Below, in pieces: positions 41,670 to 52,676 of a stretch of 64,000 bases of DNA (the stretch's first letter is position 1; the number at the start of each line of letters is the position of its first letter). Where the stretch lies: NCBI GenBank assembly GCA_030295235.1, contig AP026124.1, positions 1,612,001-1,676,000 on the forward strand, in the 5' to 3' direction. Under the pieces are notes generated by a model. The model did not search any database, was not told the origin of the DNA, and saw nothing but the letters and a program-made list of their open reading frames with translations. The stretch comes from Fistulifera solaris (lineage: Eukaryota; Bacillariophyta; Bacillariophyceae; Naviculales; Stauroneidaceae). A program made the translations under genes and the position numbers.

Positions 41670-43190
41670 ATGTCAAACTACTCGAAGAGAAAGTGCCGTG
41701 TGGGTGAAGCAGATGGAGGTAAATCGCCCTATACTGAAAGAAACTTCTCGTCTTCCAGTCGTGAAAGTCAAAGGAAGAGCGATTCTCCTCCGCTTGATGT
41801 CATAGTCATCCGGCGGGAAGAACTGGGTACTCGTGACATGAAAATGAAACCAAAGCTATCTTCTGTAAGCGTGGAAATGTCGACGTCGCCATTTCAGCTC
41901 AAACCAAGGAAAAGTCTGAGAAGCGCGGGTTCGCAAGGAAGAAAACGATCATCTTCCTCTATAAGCCCGGGTATGTTTTCAACCGGGGATTCCATAAATG
42001 ATGTAGACGCTTGTGGGGGAGCGCCTGACACCGCTCGCTCCCTGAAAGCTTTCTCCTTTCAAGACTCCTCTCACTGTTTGGAATCCCCCGGGGGATTCAG
42101 TAACACCCTCTTAAACCTCAATGCTTTGTCGCTTGGGACACCTGAACAGGCCAGGATCTCGTTGTTCAACGTTCGTGCCGCAGGATGTCCCAGTCCCCCG
42201 GCTTTTCTTGACGACGGCTTAGCGCACAAGCGATTATTAGCAAAGACGTCTTTTACCAGGTACAGTGGGTCCCCAGCCGTTGATACGTTGCCTTCTAGCC
42301 CCTTAGATAGCGCAACACGATTACGCCCACCAGTGACAATGGGCTCCCCGGATGGATCGGCGTTTTCGTCTCCGAAGCCCACTTCATGTACTTTGTTGGG
42401 TCATGGTGGTCGTAGCTTCTCGACTCCGACGTCCGTCGAACACAGGATATTTTCACAGTCAAAATCAGTTCCCAGAGTAGTCGACGAGCAAGACAATTTA
42501 TTGTTGTCACAGAGTAACGGGGGAGGAACCAATAGATTAATTGATGGCTCTAGTATGATTGAGGAACATCGTGGCGACAAAGTGATGAGGCCCTCTGGAA
42601 CTCATCACAAGAGCAAAAGGTCACCAGGGCAAATCCTGCCGCAAGTATATTTGACTCCAAGAAGCAGTGGTATCCTCATATCTTCCCTAACTCGGTTCCC
42701 TTCTCCGCCAAAGAATGATGAAATGAGTTTCTCTTTCTTTTCGTCGGCAAGTGAACGTGAGGGCACATCCTACATGAAAGATATAAATGATGAGAAGGAT
42801 TTGCATCAGGAAGCCAAGCCCCATTCGCTTACACAGGACACTGCTTGTTCTACTTTAGGCGAAGAGCACGATCTTATTTACCTGCCTGACATATCACGAG
42901 GAATGAAACACGAGTTTTCCGTGGAATATTCCCTGGGACGCTGCAAAAGTCAATTAAAATCAGGGTCGCGACCACGGTCTCGGTCGCTACTCAATCGATC
43001 TCGGTCAAATAGTCCTATTCTTGCAGAACTATCGTCTGCTGATTACGGCCGCGATGGAAATGAGTCTTTGAGTTGCAGTGACGAAGAGGAAGCGTTCTTT
43101 CTCGTCGCACCTTCGTGTCTAAGATCCAACAAATTTGAGGAGGATCTACCCCATAAGCGAATACGAGATCAGTTTTTGCAAATGAAGTAG
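41670..43190 (+). CDS. Large Ser/Pro-rich disordered protein, unknown function
   Basis: A 506-residue intronless frame starting MSNYSKRKCRVGEADG. It is rich in Ser, Pro, Arg and Gly with many proline-directed SP/TP sites (KSPYTE, SDSPPLD, STSPFQL, SSISPGMF, GSPAVDTLPSSPLD, TMGSPDGS, RFPSPPK, SNSPILAE). An RS-like stretch (SGSRPRSRSLLNRSRSNSP) and an acidic Ser patch (SLSCSDEEEAFF) follow near the C-terminus. This suggests an intrinsically disordered, multiply phosphorylated protein, perhaps nuclear. No domain is recognised. Codon-level length with no stop over 1.5 kb supports a real gene. Confidence 0.6.
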   Translation: MSNYSKRKCRVGEADGGKSPYTERNFSSSSRESQRKSDSPPLDVIVIRREELGTRDMKMKPKLSSVSVEMSTSPFQLKPRKSLRSAGSQGRKRSSSSISPGMFSTGDSINDVDACGGAPDTARSLKAFSFQDSSHCLESPGGFSNTLLNLNALSLGTPEQARISLFNVRAAGCPSPPAFLDDGLAHKRLLAKTSFTRYSGSPAVDTLPSSPLDSATRLRPPVTMGSPDGSAFSSPKPTSCTLLGHGGRSFSTPTSVEHRIFSQSKSVPRVVDEQDNLLLSQSNGGGTNRLIDGSSMIEEHRGDKVMRPSGTHHKSKRSPGQILPQVYLTPRSSGILISSLTRFPSPPKNDEMSFSFFSSASEREGTSYMKDINDEKDLHQEAKPHSLTQDTACSTLGEEHDLIYLPDISRGMKHEFSVEYSLGRCKSQLKSGSRPRSRSLLNRSRSNSPILAELSSADYGRDGNESLSCSDEEEAFFLVAPSCLRSNKFEEDLPHKRIRDQFLQMK

Positions 43191-43777
43191 GAAATTCTTT
43201 TCAACAATCAACGTACGCTGCTCCTGCCAAGGCCTCGTTCGAGGTCAAGCTGGCTCCATCAACCATGTACGATGAAAGCTCAGCTGCAAAGAGAGATTCC
43301 TCAAGTTACGACCAATTATCTCCACCATGCGGGGACACCAATAGTGACCAACTGTCGTACACGTGTGTGTATCAAAAAGCCGAAGCAGGCACATGAACGA
43401 AGGATTCATGACATCCCGTGAACTAATCACGCTTCCCCCAATGAGACCCGAAATTCTACATTTGATTCCGCATTTTTAATTTTGTTATCCATCTTTTATG
43501 CTTGAAATTATAAGTTTTGGTTTTCATGGATCTATTAGTTGTGATGGTCGGATGAGGATGGGAATAGCCAATGGATTGATATTCTGCAAGGGAAGACCGC
43601 AATGAACGATTCATCGCTCTATTAAAGGGCGAAACTATAAGATCTTTGGCATTGAACGTAAAGTTTGAGCTTGTGGTAGAACAAAAAGCAGTTCTAGTTC
43701 CATTTAAAACACTACTATGTTGCAATAAATGGATTCATGCTGACTAATATCGAAACCCACTAAGTTGCACATCATTT
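43191..43777. other. Intergenic, convergent 3' ends
   Basis: About 590 bases between the convergent Ser/Pro-rich and PsbQ' genes. Only short unsupported frames. Confidence 0.5.
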
Positions 43778-44512
43778 TTAGGCAGAGAACGCTAGGAAAT
43801 CGGAAAAGGCTTTCTCTAACTTGGCAAGCTTGCCCTCCATGATCTCGACACGACGAGGACTTCTCGGGATTCCATCCTTCTGAGTATTGGCCTGTTCCAA
43901 CTCGGTAATATCCTGCATAATCACTCGAATCAGACGATCCGTTCCACGTTGCGTATCCTCTTCGAAGGCAGTGTTCACCGTGTTAAGTGTATCACGAAGA
44001 TCAGCGAAATCCAAGTCCTTGATTATGGTCTTTCGGACATTGACCTGCGAATCAGCTTTGAGTGCGGCTTGCATGTCTTGGACAGCCGATCGGTAACCCT
44101 TTACTTTTTTCAGGGCCGACTGGACCGCATCCGACTTTAGGATATCTGCGTCAATTTCGGCTGTTTTGGGGTCCAATACTCCGGGGCTACTTCCTTTTCC
44201 AAACTCACCATATTGAGCGGCAAACGCGTCCGATGGGCCCCCGAAAGCAATACCTCCTGTGACGAAGATGGCAGCTGCTTGAGACAAGAATTCGGATCGC
44301 GATGGTTGCTTTGCAAAGAGCTGCGACGGAGCTGGTGGTGAATTTGGAATTAAGGAAGAGAGTCTAATATGAGAGTTGTTGACATTCAACATCAACGTTG
44401 CTTGAATTGTTTGTCTTTCCACTTACCGACGTCGTTCACTTTTTTTGTGGGGGGCAAAGGCCGATGCTGGTTCCGAAACAAGGAGGGCAAGGCAAAGAGT
44501 AGTAAACTTCAT
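43778..44512 (-). CDS. PsbQ': PsbQ'-like oxygen-evolving enhancer, plastid lumen
   Basis: Exon 1 is 44512-44427 and exon 2 is 44363-43778 (63-bp intron), for 223 residues. Exon 1 encodes the signal peptide MKFTTLCLALLVSEPASA with FAP next, the full diatom ASAFAP import signature. Exon 2 holds the transit stretch, then a lumen signal (FLSQAAAIFVTGGIAFGG..DAFAA). The mature part begins AQYGEFGKGSSPGVLDPKTA and forms a four-helix bundle pattern with KKVKGYRSAVQDMQAALKAD. In red-lineage algae PsbQ' is an extrinsic photosystem II subunit stabilising the manganese cluster on the lumen side. Upstream sequence to 45202 probably includes its promoter. Confidence 0.85.
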
Positions 44513-45202
44513 CTTCTTCACGCTTCAAGGGTAGCAAATGTTAGCTTCGTGGGTCAATGGCGAGTCGATCGCTTGGTGTCTTTGGTCTTCGTTAATAGCA
44601 ACAGCTGTCACCAATACTTTGTCGACAAAATAATAAGATCCGCATCGTCGTCCTTCTGCCTTCTGACTCGTTGACACCCCGTCATAGCTTCGGCTTTTGA
44701 CGACGTGCGTGTTAAACTCGTAAGGCGTGAATGAAAATATCCGGGACTGATCGACCGCCTAGCATAAAGTCCCCGGTACCTGGTGGTCTTATCGGTAATC
44801 GATACCTATTGCCAATAAAGTCACTGTTCCTTATCATGTACCAGGTAGGGATCACTACTTTAATGACTCTCAATGTCAAGCGGATTGTGCTTTTTGTGGC
44901 GTGCTTCGAAACCGTTCCTCTTTCCTTGTTCCGCGTTGCGGCGGTATTTGGCTACAAGTGTTCATAAGAACAATTCATTGTGAAAGGCGGTTGACTCTGC
45001 AATTTGAAATTGAAGAAAAAAGGATTTTGCATCTGCTCATTGTAGATTGCAAGGCCGTTCTTGAACTCATCACTTATCAATCAATAAAAAAGGTCCGTGG
45101 TAAAGTTTCATTAAAATACCTCGGACTTCAATCGTTTACAGCCGGCGCTACCTTTGATGACTCTTCGTTTACCAAGTCTTCTTGCGTTGATCTGAAGCGG
45201 CT
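44513..45202. other. Intergenic between divergent genes
   Basis: About 690 bases between PsbQ' (minus) and the Roco gene (plus). Contains scattered GGTACC/TACCAGG words and no recognisable gene. Confidence 0.5.
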
Positions 45203-48200
45203 ATGTCAAAGCCACGGCCTATTCCTCTTACACGTCCCTTGAGGTCGACACCGGATGAAGCGGAGCCATCCTTTTCGTTCGAAGAAGAGTCCTATTTATC
45301 CAACCGAGCCGTCGACTACGAAGACGATTTTCATCGTCGTCTGACTACTTCGGGCACTCGTCGCGAAGAAAGTGGTGGGAGCAGCTTTTGGAGAGCGTCG
45401 AGTGTGAATAATGTTGCCGCTACTCCTTCTTTCAATAGTGTTCATCTTCGGGGGAAAAGCGACATGAATGTGAAAGAACGCAAACCAAACGTGATACCGG
45501 CCCCAGCAACGCCCCAACCGGTTGCGAGAATGTCGAGTGCCGAAAGTCTAACTTCAAGTAGTAATGTACGTAAATCAATTAAGTCGGTGTTGGTTCTGTG
45601 GATGGCGCTCATTTGACTATTCTTTCTTGCCAATTTCTTTCTCTTTGCAGTGGCCGGATCGACGAGATTCAAGTTTGTCCGCAAATTCATCTACCTCTCA
45701 CAAGCACAAGAAAGATGTCACACGACAAAGAGCTGCGGATCGACGTTTGAAATTGGATGCTCAGGGATCAACGCTAGACGCGGGACACATCGTCGACAAT
45801 GACGCCAGCTTCTCGTTTCAACTTCCGAACTTTGCGCAAATGGTCCATGCAACGAGTCTGGATCGGTCATCGAGTGATCAATCGACTGGGTCGCTGCTTT
45901 ATGGAAAATCTCCAAGTGGCTCTCTTATTGGAAAGTCTTCGTCGCTCATATTTCCAACTGGTCTCAATACGAATGGCGACAACGACAACGAAGCAGCAAA
46001 GGCAAAAAGACGCAGAATTAATTTGGCACTCGATCAATGTGAGGCTGTACGATTTCCATTCAAGAAGAAACTGATCTTGACGAATCTAGATCTCTCGGCT
46101 GCTGACATACCGTTGAAGGACTTGTGCGGAACATCGTTGGGCAATACATTGTATAAGTTATCGCTATCGGGAAATAGGCTCGGAACGGTCCCCGCGCGCT
46201 TGGTACAAAATCTTCCTGTTTTGAAGCATCTTGATCTTTTCGCAATGCGAGTTGAGTCAGCTGCCGGAAAAATGGAATCTCCCTAAGCTGTCGCAACTCA
46301 ATTTGAGCCACAACGGTTTCACTGAGTTTCCCGATGAGGTACGTAGTTGATGAAGTCAAACGTTGTCGGTTGTATTTGGACACAATCTCAATAATCCGCA
46401 TTATTTGTAACAGATGATGCTGGCTGGGCTTCCCGAGCTGCAGGAGCTGAATATGTACGCTAACAAAGTTGCGGAAATTATCATACCTGCAAATCCGAAA
46501 TTACTGTCCAAGCTAGAAAAGCTTGACCTTGGATACAACGATCTTGTAAGCATACCACCAGAGCTTGACCAGCTGAAATCATTGAAAGTCCTTCGCGTCA
46601 TGAACAACTTTTTAGCCAAAGTTCCAATGCGAGTTTGTGAAATGGACTTGAAAAGCATTGATGTTTCTAGTAATCCTATTACAGAACCGCCTGCTGAAAC
46701 ATGCGAACGCGGTATCTGCTCAATGAGACGATATTGGCATTGTATCCGCATGGAAGAACAATCAAAGCAAAAGGCCGTGGAAGAGGCATCTAAGAAGTTA
46801 CAAAGACAATCGAAGAAGCGGGAAACCAAGAAGAAGTACGGCGGGCTTGGTTTAATGTTTCAGGGAAAATCGAAAGCAAAGGTTCCGGAGAGCGATTCTT
46901 CTGTGCATTCGCATACTTCGCCGTCCGTTATCAAACGAAAGCAAATAGAATCTTCTGTGTCCTTTCGATTGGAGGACGAGTTTCAGTCTAAGTCTATGTT
47001 GGGGATGGGTAGTGACGAAAACATTGAAGGCGCAGATAACGATACCTCATCTGAGAGGGCCACAATCTGGTCATCTGATGTTGGTAAAGAGGAGCCTGAA
47101 GAACACGATCGCATTACTGTCAACGACACGCTGAAGGTTATCTTTGTTGGTAAGTAATGAGACTGTGCGATGATTCCTTTTTCGCGTTTTCTCTGCTAAT
47201 CATATGGTTACGATTTTAGGCATGGCCATGGCAGGCAAAACATCGATGATAAAGCGCTTGATTGAGGGGACAGATGCCATTATTCCTACACGGGACGAAC
47301 GCACAATTGGGGTCGATATTTATCAGTGGAATCCAAAGGATGATGCTCGTTTTGAGCACATTGATTCTCGCATCGAATTTCAAGATCAAGAGTTATCCCA
47401 AACATGTGGTGATATTGATGTGAAATTTAGTGTTTGGGATTTCGCAGGTATGTAAAACCATCCGAAAGTTGAATACAATCATTACTTACTTAGGCTGCGT
47501 CGCTGACGGACTTCACTTAAACAAACGTTCACAGGTCAGCACGTATACCATGCAACTCACGAGCTTTTCTTCTCATCAAGAGCTCTATACGTTCTTGTGT
47601 GGGATATGGGTGTGGGCAATCCGGCTACACAGAAAAGCCAGAGAGCTGCCAACGACAGTGGTGCCTTTTCATTGTACGACTCTGACGAAGAGGACGACGA
47701 AGACGATCTCAGAGCAGAAGAAGAAGCTCGTGGTGCTGATAGAGCTTTGGAGCACGATATCGACGAAAAGGTTCAATTTTGGATCGACTCTATACAATCA
47801 TCGGCTCCTGGAGCAGCTATTCTTCCTGTGGCTTCATATGCTGATTATTTTGGAAATGAGTTAGAACACGAGGCGAAGCGTCGTTGTAATATCTTAAAAC
47901 AGCGCCTATTAAAGCACGAAGAGAGAAGAATTAAAGGTCTGAAGGAGCGCTACAAAGATTACATCGACCAGAACCGTGCAGATGATCCGGCTGCGATTCG
48001 CTTGCGCAAGCTACTTTGCCCTTTATCAGGCCGAAACTTATTTTTGGTGACAACGATGACAACAGTGTTGTTCGCGTAAGCGGGACGAAATATACTGGAT
48101 TTGATGTGTTGACTGAGAGAATTATCAGCATTGCAACAGGGCGCTACAAAGTCCAAAAGTTTCCTATTTTTCACGGTCATGTCGGTGCCAGAATTCCTCG

Positions 48201-50646
48201 GATGCGCTTGGAAGTTCGAGAAGAAGTACGAAAAATGCGTGAAAAGTTCAAAGTTGTAGAATGGGGCCATTTCGTCAACACCCTCAAGGACCGCGGTTTG
48301 ACGAATATTGAAGACATAAGTGATGCCTTGCACTTTTTGACGAATACGGGTGAGCTCTCTTACTTTGGCTCTGTGATGACAACTAAAGCATTACCGTGCA
48401 GTACTGGGACAAGTCCACAACGCGATGAAGTTGATCGAAGTGATCAGGACGATGACAATTACGATGAGGATGCTTTACTGTCAATGGACGATACGAGTAT
48501 CACCGCTCCGATTACAGAGGACGGTTCTCTGACCACGATAGAAGATTACATGTCAAATGGTCTATCGCAGTTCGTCTTCTTGAATCCTAGATGGCTTGTT
48601 GCTGCTGTCGCTTGCATTCTTCGTCATGATCTTGATCGTGAAATCAAAGAAACACGACGCCAATTGATGTCAAAAGAGGAAGGTGGGTGGTTAAAGAACC
48701 CAAACTTCTATGAAGCACATCTGAATTGCCCCGTCATTACCGATGAGGACGCTTGTATGTTGTGGAAGGCGAAGCGAATAACCAAATTAGCTGCAAAGAA
48801 AGCAGAAGAATATTCCCATGACATGACAGTCACCCCATTTGAATTTCTCCAGCTTCTTCTGATCCGTTTCGGTGTATTTGTGCCCATCGACTTGACGATT
48901 GACAAGGCTTTGTTGGGCGGCAAGGAGTACTCTAGATGCTTTGATACACTATGTTCAGTTGATCGTGTCCTCGATACGACCCCTTTGGAAATTACAACGA
49001 CGACAGACCATGGCGATAGCCCAAAATCAAAATTCTTCTTCCTGCCGAGTCTACTCGGACCGTGCGAACCAGCAGATGCATGGACGTACAAGACAACCGA
49101 CTCGTGGAAGACCACTTTATGTCATTCTGTTCTTTTCCCCGATGGAATCCCTCCTGGTCTCATGGAACGACTTACTGCTAATGTTCTCAGCTCTATTTAT
49201 GCCGCCACAAGAAATACTGATTCAAGCTCAAAGGCAACGCTGACACAGCAAGGCGTGGCAACGTGCGAAGGACAAATGTCCGTGAAAGAGATTTTGTGCT
49301 GGCGCACGGCTTTCTACATTAAGCTCGGAACACTTATCACAACAAGTGACGGAGCGAAAACAGAAAGTGTTGTAGAAATCTTTACTCATCTTGCTGACAG
49401 GGATTCCCATCTCTGCGTCGGAGCGGATGACATGGCCGTCGGAATGCGTCGTCTAATAACAAGTGGAAGAGGTCAAGTTGGAGACGGTGGTCGAAAGATC
49501 TGGAAGGGAGGTTATTTGCTTGTTTGTAAATGCATTCAGCGGGTCATGGAAGCATATGGCGGTCTAGAATTTGAAAAACAAGGATTCTGTCCAGAATGTT
49601 TGGCGAAAAAGTCTATTGGAGAGGCTAGCTCGTGGGATCATACTGCAATAAGAGCTGCGGTACGTGATTCCGAGTCGACGCTTCGATGTCATCATGGCCA
49701 TCGCGTCGACACACGACTTGTTGCAGGACCTGTTGATTCTTTTCTAAAAACGGATCAGGACCTAATGGTTAAGACGGTCGATGCCGTCGATACAGTTGTC
49801 CCAGTGAAAGAAATATTAACAGCTGTTGTGGTAGTAGGTCTATGGGATGGGAAAACTCGAAAGGTTGTCAGAGTTGGGTCAGGATTCATTGTTGACAAAA
49901 AGCGAGGTTTGATTGTTACCGCTAGTCACACGCTAATAAACATTTGGGGTGATAAGAATTACCCATACGGCGAAAACTATTACGGTCTACCACAAGGTAA
50001 AGTCGTGATCGGTGTCATCCCAGACAAGGAGTCAGAGGGATGGAACGGAAAGGATCTCGCAGTTTTTCGCTACTTTGCCAAAATTGTGGCGAAAGACCCT
50101 CGTTTGGATCACGGTGAATGTCATTTGGATGCTTGTGTTCTTCGCATAACCACCCGCTTGGAGAATGATGTCGACGGCAATGGAGATGGATGTGGTGACC
50201 AACCCGAGATTCTTCTTTTGAATAACGACAAGGCGATGAAGAAGGAGCAGCTTCGATCTCTCAAAGTTACCGAAAAGTGCGAGATAGAAGAGCAAGTTCG
50301 AATCGTGGGGTATAATCAAGGAGGCAATGGTCTTTTGGGACCAGGAGAGAGTTTGAATAGGTGTGTCGACTTTGCTCGGGGTTATATATGCATGAAGTTT
50401 ACACACGACGATCTAGAGTCGGGAACAGTTAGTAATAGCGGGCGTCGAGACCGTTTCAAACCTAAAGAAGAAGTTGTAGTGATTTGCCCAACGATTGGAG
50501 GGCACAGTGGAGGCCCATGTGTGAACCAACAAGGTGAGGTTATTGGAATTCTAAGTAGAGCAGACCCAGCTGAAAGCCAGCGATGCTACATTTCTCCAGC
50601 GCATGAATGGAAGCACCTGGTAAAAGAAGCCAAAAACAAGATGTAA
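45203..50646 (+). CDS. LRR-Roc-COR (Roco) GTPase fused to a trypsin-like protease
   Basis: Five exons: 45203-45565, 45651-46338, 46414-47149, 47220-47447 and 47535-50646, about 1708 residues. After a disordered Ser-rich N-terminus come leucine-rich repeats (residues about 260-435; LEKLDLGYNDLVSIPPELDQ). A Roc GTPase follows with P-loop GMAMAGKTS (about 600), RTIGVDI, and VWDFAGQ split by an intron. The G4 site is degenerate (VASYAD). A COR domain follows (IEDISDALHFLTNTGELSYF, FVFLNPRWLVAAV), then a Cys/His segment (CPECLAKK..CHHGHRVDTRLVAG). The last 250 residues are a chymotrypsin-fold protease with His (LIVTASHTL, about 1469), Asp (LDACVLRI) and Ser (TIGGHSGGPCV, about 1661). Frame breaks at T runs 46237-46240 (one extra) and 48022-48024 (one short). 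Correction gives exactly 1709 codons. Confidence 0.8.
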
Positions 50647-50806
50647 ATCAAGCCTACTTTAGATCATTACTTTTGTTCTAAGTCATTCCGTTGTGGGTCG
50701 TCACCCTCTCCTAGACGTTAGCTCGACACCAAAAAACAAAAATTAAGAGCCTCGTCTCCGTACATTTATACTCCGGTACGCCCTTTCTTGAAATGGCCAT
50801 TGACGA

Positions 50807-51773
50807 CTACTTGTCGTCAGTGTTGGGAAGCCAATTTCCAAACATACTCTCAAAGTCTGATTGTGCCTTGTCGGCTGCAGTATCAAAAAAACCTTTGTCG
50901 CTATTCCAATCGTATCCCGGAATAAATCGATTGGTGGTCCGCGGCGTTTTAGCATAATTCCTCGCCTTTCCATCACCCCATGGCTCGGGCGACACCTCCG
51001 AAAACAAGTCAAGCTTTGAATTCTGAAATTGGTACCGTTCCAGCAGTTCCTCGACTTCTGCTTGATTAGATCCTTCAACTCGCGCCACACGATTTCCTTG
51101 GTAGAACATATCAAATGTCGGCCACACATTGACTGCAGCCTGACCGAGAAGAATACTGGCATTTTCGTACTCCGCGAAGCATCTCAAAAACAGTGTCGCC
51201 GGATTGGCTCTAGCCAGACGCTCATACTCTGCTTCAGTCGCCTTACAATCGCTATTTACGGCGCTCGTAAACTTCACAACGGTTACAATACCATCAGGTC
51301 GCTCTGGAAGGGGCTGGGCTGCTAGTTTAACAATCTGACGAATGGAAATACTTAGTTCGTGACGGCAAGTAGTCGATGATTGATAAGAGACAAATTGTTC
51401 GTACCTCTTCCAGCTGCTCATAGGTACTACCGTGCCGAAAAGCCGACCTTGTGAGAATGGATGATCTATCTAATGATGTCCCCCAGAGAAGCATACTCAC
51501 TTGAATTCTTTCACCATGTATGAACCCGCACTCTCCCCATAATAATCCCCTCGAGCATCACCGATCCACCGTCTGCTTTCTACTCTGAAAGGTCGAAATT
51601 GCGTTTGTGGGCTAAACTCGATAATATTACACGTCACGTTAGAATGAGGCAACAAAAAGGATATCTGATATCGTGTTACTAATCGTGCAGACTTACGGAA
51701 CCGCGAAGCATTCGACAAGGGTCAAAGGAGCAAGCAAAACAATAACGGTGAACGTGATACGTCGACATCCCAT
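50807..51773 (-). CDS. Thioredoxin-like protein with plastid-type presequence
   Basis: Four exons: 51773-51697, 51584-51501, 51447-51405 and 51334-50807, with introns of 112, 53 and 70 bp, for 243 residues. The signal peptide MGCRRITFTVIVLLAPLTLVEC is followed by FAVP, close to the diatom plastid signature. A thioredoxin-like fold follows: GIVTVVKFTSAVNSDCKATE, EYERLARANPATLFLRCFAE, VNVWPTFDMFYQGNRVARVE (cis-Pro region) and EVEELLERYQF. The usual WCxxC is replaced by NSDCK with one Cys, so classical dithiol exchange is unlikely. A Trp/Pro-rich tail ends NWLPNTDDK. It may act as a chaperone-like or monothiol protein. Function is not assigned. Confidence 0.65.
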
Positions 51774-52676
51774 TTTCCAGATTAAGAACTGGAGCCTAGC
51801 ACAAAAAAACAAGTAAGAAATAATGACGGTCGCGCGAAGGATTAGCTATCTTTTACGAGGACAGTCGTCGTTCTTCGTCCATCTGAATGCTTTTCTCGAG
51901 TTGATTACGTACAATTTTTTTGTTTTCCTTCCATGTGTACTATAATGTAAAGTCTTGACGAGTCGTGACTTAGTTTCAGTCCCGTAATATATGTCCACAA
52001 TTATACTCCGTAGCTATGAATAATTTGAAGGGCCACGCTACTCTTGTGACTAACTTCTGACAAGCTATAAAGAGAGTTTAATTTTATTGGACGACTCAAC
52101 TTGAAGGCAGTCCCGACACGTCAAACCAAATATTCGTAATTGAATAATTATTCACCAGCAAGATAAAACTTATTATTCAAAGGGAATAGCTTGCTTTTGA
52201 TAGAGATTAACGATGATTCGAAAGGATAACGATCTAGTTTCTATAGTCTAGAGACTAGAGGCCCATATAGAATACTATCGTCTTCACAAAGCATTCCTGT
52301 ATATTTTTACGAGGGATAAGGATCTTCTTGCAAAAACGACCGTTACTCTTGACAGGAAATTAACGACGCGCCAAATTTGTTGTCCGAGAAAAGTTTTATG
52401 TACACTTCCGCATACGGTAAATGCAAGCCAGCCAGATCTACTATTTACTAAGTAGTGGCCGGAAAAGACCCAATGAGTCGTGACTATGGGTCGTTTACAC
52501 TCATTCTTGTCAAGTGCGACACGAACGGTACGTGTTCGACTAAAGGGATTTAAGTACTGTGGTACCGGCGGGATTCAACGTGCGGTTATCTTTCATTTTT
52601 TATTCAACCTTGTCACAATTTCAAGAAAACAAACATCACAACCACAGTGGAATCAAGTTTCAGGTCAAATCAATCT
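51774..52676. other. Intergenic between divergent genes
   Basis: About 900 bases, AT-rich. Includes AGTCGTGACTTAGTTTCAGTC at 51961-51981, a member of the GACTG-type dyad family, and a GTCGTGACTATGGGTCG word near 52477. It probably holds promoters of the thioredoxin-like gene and the first silaffin-like gene. Confidence 0.5.
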
